Shown here: piece after piece, positions 35,022 to 43,144 of the stretch | Layout: every line of letters begins with the position of its first letter | How positions within the stretch are numbered: position 1 is the first letter of the stretch | DNA from: Microbispora hainanensis | Lineage (GTDB): Bacteria > Actinomycetota > Actinomycetes > Streptosporangiales > Streptosporangiaceae | Length of the DNA: 64,000 bases | Assembly: GCF_006874475.1 (NCBI RefSeq) | Contig: NZ_VIRM01000030.1 | Span: 1-64,000, forward strand | Direction of reading: 5' to 3' | Made by a program: the position numbers and the translations under genes | Notes under the pieces: generated by a model | What the model was told of the DNA's origin: nothing | The model's database searches: none | The model's input: only the letters and a program-made list of their open reading frames with translations

Positions 35022-36191
35022 TCACGAGGTCGTGACGCCGCCCACGCGGCGCAGTGCCTCGGGGGTCAGGTCCTTGAGGGTGGGATAGCCGTCGACGGCC
35101 ATGATGAGGTCCGCTTCGGCCAGCATGGAGCGCAGCACGTGCACGACGCCGCCGACACCGCCGACCGCGAGCGCGTACGCGTAGGGGCGGCCGATCCCCA
35201 CCGCCGTGGCGCCCAGCGCCAGCGCCTTGACGACGTCGGCGCCGCTGCGCACACCGGAGTCGAACAGGACCGGCAGCCCGTCGGCGGCCTCGACCACGCC
35301 GGGCAGGCACTCCAGGGCGGGCAGTCCTCCGTTGGCCTGTCGTCCGCCGTGGTTGGAGCAGTAGATCGCGTCCGCACCGTGGTCCTTGGCACGGCGGACG
35401 TCCTCGGGATGGCAGATGCCCTTGAGCATCAGCGGCAGCCGGGTCTGCGCGCGCAGCCAGTCGAGGTCGTCCCACCTGAACGGTCCACCGAAGATCGGCA
35501 TTGTGCGCACGAACGCCTCGGTGGCGTCCTCGCCGGGACGCAGTCCCCGCCGGAACACGGGGTCGCTGGTGTAGTTGCTCAGGCATCCGCTGGGCACCTG
35601 CGGATAGTTCGAGCCGCGCAGGTCGCGGGGCCGCCAGCCGGTGACCCAGGTGTCCAGGGTGACGGCGATGCCCTTGAACCCCACCGCCTCGGCCCGGTGC
35701 ACCAGGCTCGCGGCGAGATCCCGGTCGGGCGGCGTGTAGAGCTGGAAGAAGCCGGGCGTGCCGCCGAGCTCCGCGGCCACGTCCTCCATCGGATCGGCGG
35801 ACAGCGTCCCCGCGAAGAACGGAACGCGCGTACGAGCGGAGGCCCGCGCGCAGGCGAGGTCGCCGTGGCCGTCCTGGGCGCACACCCCGATCACCCCGAT
35901 GGGCGCCATGAACAGCGGTGAGGGCAGCCGTGTCCCGCACAACTCGATCGACATGTCACGCTCGGCGGGTGCGACGAGCATGCGCGGAAACAGGCCCCAG
36001 TGTGTGAACGCCTCGCGGTTGGCCCGTTGGGTGTGCTCGTCACCGGCGCCCCCGGCCACGTACGCCCAGACCTTCGGCGGCATCGCGGCCGACGCTCTTT
36101 TTTCCAGCTCCGCGAAGGTCATCGGATAGGGCGGCTGATGGCCGGTCTGTCCCTGGGCGTACAGCTCGTCCTGATACTTCGCGAAACTCAT
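35022..36191 (-). CDS. FMN-dependent alpha-hydroxy-acid oxidase, lactate 2-monooxygenase-like
   Basis: A 389-residue TIM-barrel flavoenzyme of the L-lactate oxidase/monooxygenase family. Signatures are WAYVAGGAGDEHTQRANREAF, PLFMAPIGVIGV, FFQLYTPPDRDL, LMLKGICHPEDV and the active-site motif SNHGGRQANGG, with VRSGADVVKALALGA binding the FMN phosphate. Similarity in the N-terminal QPPYPMTFAELEKRA segment points to the lactate 2-monooxygenase subgroup, which turns L-lactate into acetate, CO2 and water. The exact 2-hydroxy acid is not certain. The ribosome binding site is weak (GGGGGTAAC). The gene is alone, downstream of nothing obvious on its strand. Confidence 0.85.
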   Translation of the reverse strand: MSFAKYQDELYAQGQTGHQPPYPMTFAELEKRASAAMPPKVWAYVAGGAGDEHTQRANREAFTHWGLFPRMLVAPAERDMSIELCGTRLPSPLFMAPIGVIGVCAQDGHGDLACARASARTRVPFFAGTLSADPMEDVAAELGGTPGFFQLYTPPDRDLAASLVHRAEAVGFKGIAVTLDTWVTGWRPRDLRGSNYPQVPSGCLSNYTSDPVFRRGLRPGEDATEAFVRTMPIFGGPFRWDDLDWLRAQTRLPLMLKGICHPEDVRRAKDHGADAIYCSNHGGRQANGGLPALECLPGVVEAADGLPVLFDSGVRSGADVVKALALGATAVGIGRPYAYALAVGGVGGVVHVLRSMLAEADLIMAVDGYPTLKDLTPEALRRVGGVTTS

Positions 36192-36271
36192 ACGGGCGCG
36201 TTACCCCCGGCAGGGTGCGCTACCCGAGCCGGGCGGCCAAGCGACGGCCAACTATGCGGAAAAGTGCCCGC

Positions 36272-37231
36272 TCAGGAGGCGCGGGCACAGGTGGTGAGCG
36301 CCTTCTCGAACCAGTCGATCGTGCGGCGCAGGCCGGTGACGGGGTCGATCCGCGGACGCCAGCCGAGCCGCTCCTCGGCGAGTGAGGTGTCGGGACGGCG
36401 GACGGCGGGGTCGTCCACCGGCCGCTCGACATACCGGATCGGGGACGACGAACCCGCCAGGTCGCGGATCGTCTCCGCCAGCTCCTTCATCGACATCTCG
36501 GCCGGGTTGCCGATGTTCACCGGCCCGGCGAAATCGCCGCCCGCCAGCGCGAGCACGCCGTCGATCGTGTCGTCCACGTAGCAGATCGACCGCGTCTGAC
36601 TGCCGTCGCCGGTCACGGTGATCGGCTCGCCGAGCAGCGCCTGCCGGATGAACGTGGGGATCGCCCGGCCGTCGTGGGGCCGCATCCGCGGGCCGTACGT
36701 GTTGAAGATCCGCACGATCCCGGTGTCGGCGCCCCGCGAGTTGCGGTAGGCCGTGGTCAGCGACTCGGCGAACCGCTTGGCCTCGTCGTACACGCTGCGC
36801 GGCCCGACCGGGTTGACGTTGCCCCAGTATGTCTCCTTCTGCGGGTGTTCCAGCGGGTCGCCGTACACCTCGCTGGTGGAGGCGAGGACGAACCGCGCGC
36901 CCTTCTCGGCGGCGAGCCCGAGGGCGTGCAGCGTCCCCATGCTGCCGACCTTCAGCGTCTCGATCGGATGGCGCAGATAGTCGGCGGGGGACGCGGCCGA
37001 GGCGAAGTGCAGCACCAGGTCGACCTGGCCCGGCACGTGGACGAACCCGGTGAGGTCGCACTCCACGAGCCGGAACGCCGGCCGGCCGATCAGGTGCTCC
37101 ACGTTGCGCGGCGACCCGGTGAGGAAGTTGTCCAGGCAGACGACCGCCGCACCGCGCTCCACCAGACGTTCGCACAGGTAGGAGCCGAGGAACCCGGCTC
37201 CCCCGGTGACCACGACACGGGATCCGTTCAC
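36272..37231 (-). CDS. NAD-dependent sugar epimerase/dehydratase, UDP-glucuronate decarboxylase-like
   Basis: A 319-residue extended SDR. VVVTGGAGFLGSYLCERL binds NAD; the catalytic motif is YDEAKRFAE after STSEVYGDP; VRIFNTYGPRM and GDGSQTRSICYVDDTIDG follow. The combination is typical of UDP-glucuronate decarboxylase (UDP-xylose synthase), so the product may be UDP-xylose. A related dehydratase or epimerase cannot be excluded. The GTG start at 37231 follows GGAG and overlaps the preceding gene's TGA by 4 bases. It is the last gene of the nine-gene glycan operon. Confidence 0.82.
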   Translation of the reverse strand: MNGSRVVVTGGAGFLGSYLCERLVERGAAVVCLDNFLTGSPRNVEHLIGRPAFRLVECDLTGFVHVPGQVDLVLHFASAASPADYLRHPIETLKVGSMGTLHALGLAAEKGARFVLASTSEVYGDPLEHPQKETYWGNVNPVGPRSVYDEAKRFAESLTTAYRNSRGADTGIVRIFNTYGPRMRPHDGRAIPTFIRQALLGEPITVTGDGSQTRSICYVDDTIDGVLALAGGDFAGPVNIGNPAEMSMKELAETIRDLAGSSSPIRYVERPVDDPAVRRPDTSLAEERLGWRPRIDPVTGLRRTIDWFEKALTTCARAS

Positions 37232-38175
37232 CGCACTCCCACTCCTCGCAACTTCCCTGCCGCGTCGAGCACCTCGGGCACCCCGATTTCGAGCAGTCCC
37301 TCCGACGGCCGGTCGCCGTGCGGGTCGCCCCTGCGCCCGGCCCACAGCGCGACATGCGGGCCGTCCGGGGGCGGCCCCCACAGGGTGGGCGGCACCGGGC
37401 CGTACAGGATGACCGCGGGCGTGCCGACGGCGACGGCCAGGTGAGACATGCCCGTGTCGCCGCAGACGACGAGCGCCGCGTGCGCCGTCAGCGCGGCGAG
37501 CCCGGGCAGGCTCGTACGGCCGGCCAGCACGGACTCCTCCGGCAGGCCGGCGAGCTGGGCGACATGCCGGGCGAGCGCGATCTCGGTCACGCCGCCGGTG
37601 ACGACGACCCGGTGACCCTGGCCGGCCAGCTCGGCCGCCACCTGGGCGAAGCGGTCCGGCGGCCACTGCCGCGCCCGGAACGCCGCCCCCGGGTGGATGA
37701 CCACCTCGCCGCCGGCGAGCGGGCTCGGCCCGGGGTCGCCCAGTGCGAGGTCCTCCGGGTCGGCCACGATGCCGTGCCACTCCAGCAGGGAGCACCACCG
37801 CCGCCTCTCGTGCGTCTCCGGCTCCCAGGGCGGCCCGTCCGCGCCCGGCACCAGATGGTGGGCGTGCGTCAGCAGGCGGCCCGGCCGGGTGCGGCGCAGC
37901 GCCTGGATGCTCTCCGGGCCGCTGCCGTGCAGGTTGACCGCGACGTCCGGAGACCCGTACGGCACCGGCCCGGGGCCGGACACGTCGAGCAGCTCGTCGA
38001 TGCCGCCGATCAGCGGCAGCAGCCCGCCGAGGTAGGCCGGGGCGGCCAGCACGAAGCGGTGCTCCGGATGTGCCCGCCGCAGCGCGCGCAGGGCGGGCAC
38101 CGAGGTGAGCAGGTCGCCGAGCCCGAGCCCGCGCAGGGCGAGCAGGACCGGTCTTCGCGCGTCTTCTAGGGCCAT
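37228..38175 (-). CDS. Glycosyltransferase family 9 (heptosyltransferase-like), copy 2
   Basis: A 315-residue GT9 protein with the ADP-heptose:lipooligosaccharide heptosyltransferase fold. Features are LLALRGLGLGDLLTSVPALRAL at the start (here LRGLGLGDLLTSVPAL), then VVIHPGAAFRARQWP, a central VVVTGGVTE, and CGDTGMSHLAVAVGTPAVILYG near the donor site. With gmhA, hldE and gmhB nearby it is a strong candidate to transfer an ADP-activated heptose. It overlaps the upstream SDR gene by 10 bp and the downstream epimerase by 4 bp. GGAG lies 6 bases before the ATG. Confidence 0.83.
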   Translation of the reverse strand: MALEDARRPVLLALRGLGLGDLLTSVPALRALRRAHPEHRFVLAAPAYLGGLLPLIGGIDELLDVSGPGPVPYGSPDVAVNLHGSGPESIQALRRTRPGRLLTHAHHLVPGADGPPWEPETHERRRWCSLLEWHGIVADPEDLALGDPGPSPLAGGEVVIHPGAAFRARQWPPDRFAQVAAELAGQGHRVVVTGGVTEIALARHVAQLAGLPEESVLAGRTSLPGLAALTAHAALVVCGDTGMSHLAVAVGTPAVILYGPVPPTLWGPPPDGPHVALWAGRRGDPHGDRPSEGLLEIGVPEVLDAAGKLRGVGVR

Positions 38176-38849
38176 GACGTCTCCGTCGAAGCGCACACGA
38201 CCAGCTCCCTGACCTCGCAGCCCTGCGGCTGGCCGAGCGCGAACAGGATCGCCGAGGCGACGTCCTCCGGCTGGTTGAGCCGGGCGTCCGGGCCGGGCTT
38301 GTACTGGTCGGGGCGGTCGTCGAAGAAGTTCGTCCGCATGCCGCCGGGGATCAGCAGGGTCACTCCCACCTGCCCCGCCAGTTCGGCCGCCAGGGCCCGG
38401 GTGAAGCCCACGACGCCGAACTTCGAGGCGCAGTAGGCCGTCGCGTCGCTGAGCGCCCGCACCCCGAGCGTGGAGGCGACGGTGACGACCTTTCCTCCCG
38501 ATCGGCGCAGGTGGGGCAGGGCCGCCCGGACCACCGCGGCGGTCCCGAGCAGGTTGACCGCGATCACCCGTTCCCACTGCTCGGCGGCCACGTCCTCAAG
38601 CCGCCCGCAGGCGTCGACGCCGGCCGCCGTCACGACGCCGTCGAGCCCGCCCGCCCGCTCGGCGAGCTCGTGCACGGCCCGCTCGGCCTGCTCGCGGTCG
38701 GCCAGGTCGGCCCGCACGTGGTCGAATCCGCCGTCCGGCTCGTTGACGTCCACGACCAGCGGCCGTCCGCCGGCCTTGGCGACCGCCATGGCGGTGGCCC
38801 GGCCCAGGCCGGACGCGCCACCGGTGATCAACACGTTTCCCACCATCAA
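38166..38849 (-). CDS. SDR-family oxidoreductase of the glycan operon
   Basis: A 227-residue classical short-chain dehydrogenase. NAD(P) motif is VLITGGASGLGRATAMAV; NLLGTAAVVRAALPHL; catalytic Ser in VVTVASTLGVRAL and Tyr/Lys in YCASKFG; then PGGMRTNFFDD. It most likely oxidises or reduces a sugar or sugar-nucleotide intermediate of the pathway; no substrate is deducible. A double ATG (38849/38846) follows GAAAGGGA. It is co-transcribed with hldE (19-bp gap) and overlaps the GT9 gene. Confidence 0.82.
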   Translation of the reverse strand: MMVGNVLITGGASGLGRATAMAVAKAGGRPLVVDVNEPDGGFDHVRADLADREQAERAVHELAERAGGLDGVVTAAGVDACGRLEDVAAEQWERVIAVNLLGTAAVVRAALPHLRRSGGKVVTVASTLGVRALSDATAYCASKFGVVGFTRALAAELAGQVGVTLLIPGGMRTNFFDDRPDQYKPGPDARLNQPEDVASAILFALGQPQGCEVRELVVCASTETSWP

Positions 38850-38868
38850 GGTCCCTTTCGATAAGAGG

Positions 38869-40326
38869 TCACGAAGCGGCCCGGGCGGCGGCGATCAGGC
38901 CGGTCGTGGAGTAGCCGGGCACGGTCGGCAGGATCACGACCTCCCCGCCGGTCCGGCGCACGGCCTCGGCCTCCGGCATCGACCGCTCGTCGTAGTCACC
39001 GCCCTTGACCCACACGTCCGGGCACAGGCGCTCGATGACCCGCGACGGCGTGTCCTCGCCGAAGACCGTCACCGCGTCCACGCAGCCGAGCGCGCGCAGC
39101 ACCTCGACCCGGTCGCGCTCGCTCACCAGCGGCCTGCCCGGCCCCTTGAGCCGCCGGATCGAGTCGTCGGAGTTCACGCAGACCACCAGGGCGTCGCCTA
39201 AGGCCCGGGCCCGCCGCAGCAGGCTCACGTGCCCGGCGTGCAGCAGGTCGAAGCAGCCGCCGGTGGCGATCAGGCGGCCCCCCGCGGCGCGTACGGCGGC
39301 GGCCACCTCGAAGGCGGACGCGCCGGGCGCGAACGGCACCGGCGGCTCGGCGGCGGGACAGTGCCGCCAGAGCCGGTGCTGCCCGGGGTGATGCTGTCCG
39401 GAGTGATGCTGTCCAGAGTGGTGCTGTCCGGAGTGGTGCAGGCGCAGCGAGGCGGCCCCGCCCTCCTCCACGAACCTGGTGGCCTCGCCCACCGCCCTGG
39501 CGACGGCGTCCTCGGAGGAGGCGCCCTCCGCCAGGGCGAGCGCCGCCGCCGCGGCGAAGCGGTCGCCCGCGCCGCAGACGTCCGTGCCGGACGCGACGTG
39601 CGGGGCGGGGACAGGGCCGAACCTGCCGCCGCGGCGGGCCAGCATCGCCCCGCGCTCGCCCAGGGTGATCGCGACGGCCTCGGCGCCGAGGGCGCGCACG
39701 AGCCTGCGGGCGGTGCGCTCCGGCGAGACGTACGGCTCCTCGCACATGCCGTGGGCCTCGGCCTCGCTGGGCGTGACCAGCGCGCATCCCGGCACGGGCA
39801 GCGACCCCCGGGGATGGGGGTCCCAGACCAGCGGCACGTCGAGGCCGCGCAGCGGCTCACGCAGCAGGTCGGCCACGCCGCGTCCGTAGTCGGCGACCAG
39901 CACCGCGCTCGCCGCCGCGAGAGCGTCGGCCGCGCGGGCGAACGCGGAGGCGGAGGCGACCTGCCCGGGCCGGCCCAACGCCCGCCCGTCGCCGGTGTCG
40001 ATCCTGACCAGCGTCTGCCCACGGGCGCGCACCCGCGACTTGCGCACCGTCGTGCCGCGCAGCGGCAGCCGCACGATCTCGACCGTGGGTGACAGCAGGT
40101 CCTCCAGGCAGCGGCCGGAGGGGTCGTCGCCCAGGGCGGTGATCAGCACCACGCGCGTGCCGTCGCGGGCGGCCAGCAGCGCCGCGAGCCCCGCGCCGCC
40201 CGGCCGGTGGTGCTCCGCCTGCCCCTCCACGACGGGCACGGGGGCGTCGGGGCACAGCCGGTCGGCGGTGCCCTCGACGTCGACGTCGAGCAGGGAGTCG
40301 CCGACGATGACGAGTGGTCCGCTCAC
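38869..40326 (-). CDS. hldE: Bifunctional heptose-7-phosphate kinase / heptose-1-phosphate adenylyltransferase
   Basis: A 485-residue fusion. Residues about 1-300 form a PfkB/ribokinase-type kinase (VIVGDSLLDVDVEGT; catalytic ASGTDVCGAGDRFAAAAALA), phosphorylating D-glycero-D-manno-heptose-7-phosphate at C1. Residues about 345-485 form a nucleotidyltransferase (GGCFDLLHAGHVSLLRRAR with the HxGH motif; CVNSDDSIRRLKGPGRP; VWVKGGDYDERSMPE), making ADP-heptose from the 1-phosphate. This is the HldE architecture known from Gram-negative lipopolysaccharide synthesis. A His-rich linker of four 5-residue repeats (HSGQH type) joins the two domains and is not usual. It overlaps gmhA by 4 bp. Confidence 0.88.
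   Translation of the reverse strand: MSGPLVIVGDSLLDVDVEGTADRLCPDAPVPVVEGQAEHHRPGGAGLAALLAARDGTRVVLITALGDDPSGRCLEDLLSPTVEIVRLPLRGTTVRKSRVRARGQTLVRIDTGDGRALGRPGQVASASAFARAADALAAASAVLVADYGRGVADLLREPLRGLDVPLVWDPHPRGSLPVPGCALVTPSEAEAHGMCEEPYVSPERTARRLVRALGAEAVAITLGERGAMLARRGGRFGPVPAPHVASGTDVCGAGDRFAAAAALALAEGASSEDAVARAVGEATRFVEEGGAASLRLHHSGQHHSGQHHSGQHHPGQHRLWRHCPAAEPPVPFAPGASAFEVAAAVRAAGGRLIATGGCFDLLHAGHVSLLRRARALGDALVVCVNSDDSIRRLKGPGRPLVSERDRVEVLRALGCVDAVTVFGEDTPSRVIERLCPDVWVKGGDYDERSMPEAEAVRRTGGEVVILPTVPGYSTTGLIAAARAAS
39376..39435 (-). repeat. Four 15-bp in-frame repeats in the HldE linker
   Basis: Four 15-bp units (on the plus strand GTGCTGCCCGGGGTG, then ATGCTGTCCGGAGTG and variants) encode H-H-S-G-Q / H-H-P-G-Q repeats between kinase and nucleotidyltransferase domains, giving a linker with about nine histidines. 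Confidence 0.9.
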
Positions 40327-40874
40327 GTGACCGCCTTCTCGATCACGTCACAGAGCATGTGGATCACCGTGAGATGCACCTCCTGGACGGTCGCGGTGTC
40401 GCCCGCGGGAACGGTCAGGGCCTCGTCGCACAGCTCGGCGAGCGGGTTCGGCCCGGGGCCGGTCAGCGCCCAGGTCGTCAGGCCGCACTCGCGGCCGGCC
40501 TCGGCCGCCTCGGTCACGTTGCGGCTCGTCCCGCTGGTCGACAGGCAGATCAGCACGTCGCCGGGGCGGCCGTGCGCCCGCACCTGCCGCGCGTACAGCT
40601 CGGCCATGCCGAAGTCGTTGCCGATGGCGGTCAGCGACGAGGTGTCGCCGTGCAGCGGGATGGCGGCGTACGGCCGCCGGTCGGCGCGGTAGCGCCCGAC
40701 CAGTTCGGCGGTCAGGTGCTGCGCCTCGGCGGCGGAGCCGCCGTTGCCGCAGGCGAGCAGCCGCCCGCCGCCGCTCAGCACCGCCGCGAGCTTGTAGCCC
40801 CACGCGTGGATCTTGGGCGTCTCCGGGTCCACCGCCGTCAGCGCGGTGCTCAGCCGGGCCAGATGAGGATGCAT
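40323..40874 (-). CDS. gmhA: Sedoheptulose-7-phosphate isomerase
   Basis: A 183-residue SIS-domain isomerase that turns D-sedoheptulose-7-phosphate into D-glycero-D-manno-heptose-7-phosphate, the first step of activated heptose synthesis. The phosphate-binding and metal regions LLACGNGGSAAEAQHLTAEL, IPLHGDTSSLTAIGND and CLSTSGTSRNVTEA are conserved, as is the C-terminal HLTVIHMLCDVIE. Its length matches the family. It overlaps hldE by 4 bp and is 3 bp downstream of the GT4 gene, so is part of the same transcript. Confidence 0.9.
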   Translation of the reverse strand: MHPHLARLSTALTAVDPETPKIHAWGYKLAAVLSGGGRLLACGNGGSAAEAQHLTAELVGRYRADRRPYAAIPLHGDTSSLTAIGNDFGMAELYARQVRAHGRPGDVLICLSTSGTSRNVTEAAEAGRECGLTTWALTGPGPNPLAELCDEALTVPAGDTATVQEVHLTVIHMLCDVIEKAVT

Positions 40875-40877
40875 CGC

Positions 40878-42071
40878 TCAGCCTCCCGCGGCGGCGAGGG
40901 TGCCCAGGCACCCGCCGGCCAGGTTTCGGTAGACGGACTCGGTCTGCTCGGCGATCTTCGGCCAGCCATAGCGGGCACCTGCCCGCCGGGCTCCCGCCGC
41001 CGACAGCGCCGCCCGCAGCCGCGGCCGGGTCAGCAGATCGCAGAGCGCGCGGGACAGCGCGCGCGGCCGCCGGGGCGGCACGAGCACCCCGCATCCCGCG
41101 ACGGTGTCGAGATGGCCGCCGACCGCCGAGGCGACCACCGGCACCCCGCAGGCCAGGGCCTCCAGGGGCACCATCCCGAACGGCTCGTACCACGGGACGG
41201 TCACCAGGACGTCCGCGGAGCGCATGAGGGCCGGCACGCCGGCCCGGCTCACGCTGCCGATCAGCCGGACCCGGGCGCCGACGCCAAGGCCGTCGGCCAG
41301 CGCGCGCAGCCGCGCGCTCTCCTCGTCGCCCGGGGCGCCGCCCGCGATGACGAGCTCGGCGCCGGGCACGTGGCGCATCGCCCGCACGACGGTGTCCACC
41401 CCCTTGCGGGGCACCATGCGGCCGATGCTCAGCACCCGGGGCAGGTCGCCGCGCGGGGCGACCGGGCCGTCCGGGCGGAACACACCGAGGTCGACGCCGC
41501 ACGGCACGACCCCGATCCGGTCGCGCGGCACGCCCATCGCGACGAGTTCGCGCACCTCGTCGGAGCAGGTCGCGATGACCGCGACCGCCCGGCGGCCGAT
41601 GTCGCGCTCGATCGCGAGCCGGCTCGGCGGGCTGGTGTCGGCCTCGCCCTGCCAGCGCCGCTTCACGGTGCCGAGCGCGTGGTAGGTCTGCACGACCGGG
41701 ATCCCGAGAGGCTCCGCCGCCGCCAGCGTGGCCAGCCCGCTCATCCAGAAGTGCGCGTGCGCCACGTCGGGCGGCTCGGACTTCCACCTGCGGGCCAGGT
41801 GCGCCCCGAACTCGGGCATGTGCGGCAGCAGCTCGTCCTTGGGCAGCGGCTCCGCCGGCCCGGCCGGCACGTGCTCGACGGTGACGCCGGGCGCCATCGG
41901 GACGGCGTCCGGCTGACGGGGGCAGGTGCGCCGGGTGTGCACGACGACCTCGTTGCCGCGTTCGGCGAGAGCCAGGGCCAGGGCCGCGACGTGCACGTTC
42001 TGCCCACCGGCGTCCACTCCGCCGAGGGTCGCCAGCGGGCTGGCGTGCTCCGACACCAGGGCGATCCTCAT
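40878..42071 (-). CDS. Glycosyltransferase family 4
   Basis: A 397-residue GT-B glycosyltransferase. It begins MRIALVSEHASPLATLGGVD-AGGQNVHVAALALALA, a signature of the GT4 subgroup that includes sucrose-phosphate-synthase-like and mannosyl/glycosyltransferases. The C-terminal half carries VLSIGRMVPRKGVDTVVRAM and the E-x7-E region PWYEPFGMVPLEALACG. The start at 42071 overlaps the upstream GT9 stop by 4 bp. It probably adds a sugar to the glycan whose heptose is made by the neighbouring genes. Confidence 0.85.
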   Translation of the reverse strand: MRIALVSEHASPLATLGGVDAGGQNVHVAALALALAERGNEVVVHTRRTCPRQPDAVPMAPGVTVEHVPAGPAEPLPKDELLPHMPEFGAHLARRWKSEPPDVAHAHFWMSGLATLAAAEPLGIPVVQTYHALGTVKRRWQGEADTSPPSRLAIERDIGRRAVAVIATCSDEVRELVAMGVPRDRIGVVPCGVDLGVFRPDGPVAPRGDLPRVLSIGRMVPRKGVDTVVRAMRHVPGAELVIAGGAPGDEESARLRALADGLGVGARVRLIGSVSRAGVPALMRSADVLVTVPWYEPFGMVPLEALACGVPVVASAVGGHLDTVAGCGVLVPPRRPRALSRALCDLLTRPRLRAALSAAGARRAGARYGWPKIAEQTESVYRNLAGGCLGTLAAAGG

Positions 42072-43144
42072 GGCACCCTCTCTTTCACCGCCTCTTCGGG
42101 CGGCACGAGCGCTTCGGCCCGCATGAGGCGGCGCACCGCGTCGACCACCTGCTCGCCGCCGACGGAGGCCAGGCACGGATGGCCGGGCACGGGGCAGATC
42201 CGCGCCCTGCTTTCCCGGCAGGGGGCGTCCTGGTCGCCGAGCACCACCGTGGGCACGCCGTACGGCGCCCAGCGGGCGGCGGGCACGACCGGCGCGAACA
42301 GGCTGACCACGGGCGTGCCGGCGGCCGCCGCGAGGTGGGCGGGGCCGGTGTTGGCCGCGACCATCGCCGACGCCCCCGTCAGCACGGCGGCGAGCTCCGC
42401 GAACGTGGTCGCCCCGCCCAGATCGATCGCGGAACCGGAGCCGAGCGCGGAACCGGAGACCAGGGCGGTCAGCGCCCGCTCGCCGGGGCTGCCGGTGACG
42501 ACGACGCGCTCACCGGCGGCCAGCAGCGCCTCGACCGCCTCCGCCCAGCGCTCGGCGGGCCAGGCCCTCGCCGGCGCGGTCGTGCCGGGATGCACCACCA
42601 CATAACCGGGCGGACCGGTGAGGTGCTCCACATCCGGCAGCGGACCGCGCACGGCGAGCCGCCCGTCGTCGCCAGGCGGGAGGTCGAAGCCGGCGGCGCG
42701 GGCGAGGCCGAGCATCCGCTCCGGCTCGGGGACGTGCACGCTCTCGTCCACGACGTGCCGCACGTCGAGCAGGGAGCCGGGGTAGTCCTCGCTGATCGCG
42801 GCGATCCGCGGCACTCCGGCCAGCCGGAGCAGCAGGGCCGCCGGCAGCGCCGACTGGTGGAAGGACGTGAAGACGACCGCCACGTCCGGGCCGACGGCTC
42901 GGACCTGCTCCACCAGGCGGGCCGCGTGCTCGGAGGTCATCGGCACCCGGTCGGGGTCGATCCACGGGGCCCGCCATTCCAGCACGCGGTCGACGCCGGG
43001 CAGCAGTTCGGCCGCGGCCCTGCCGTACGGACCGGCGAGCAGCACGACCTCCCGCGCCCCGGCGGCGATCGCGCGCACGGCGGGCCCCGCGAGCAGCACG
43101 TCGCCCGCGTTGTCGGGCCGCACCACCAGAGCGGTCCCGATCAC
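42068..43144 (-). CDS. Glycosyltransferase family 9 (heptosyltransferase-like), copy 1
   Basis: A 358-residue GT9 protein: GTALVVRPDNAGDVLLAGPAV at the start, AVVFTSFHQSALPAALLLRL, VVVHPGTTAPARAWPAERW, VVVTGSPGER, and ANTGPAHLAAAAGTPVVSLF at the donor site. Two GT9 enzymes in one operon suggest that two heptose residues are added or that two acceptors exist. It overlaps the GT2 and GT4 genes by 4 bp each. The extra C-terminal part contains two Cys pairs (CRESRARICPVPGHPC). Confidence 0.83.
   Translation of the reverse strand: MIGTALVVRPDNAGDVLLAGPAVRAIAAGAREVVLLAGPYGRAAAELLPGVDRVLEWRAPWIDPDRVPMTSEHAARLVEQVRAVGPDVAVVFTSFHQSALPAALLLRLAGVPRIAAISEDYPGSLLDVRHVVDESVHVPEPERMLGLARAAGFDLPPGDDGRLAVRGPLPDVEHLTGPPGYVVVHPGTTAPARAWPAERWAEAVEALLAAGERVVVTGSPGERALTALVSGSALGSGSAIDLGGATTFAELAAVLTGASAMVAANTGPAHLAAAAGTPVVSLFAPVVPAARWAPYGVPTVVLGDQDAPCRESRARICPVPGHPCLASVGGEQVVDAVRRLMRAEALVPPEEAVKERVP

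Noticed and set aside
38166-38849. Calling the operon's SDR or the 36272 epimerase an HldD heptose epimerase
   Set aside because: The first is a short classical SDR and the second carries UDP-glucuronate-decarboxylase-like motifs; neither shows HldD features.
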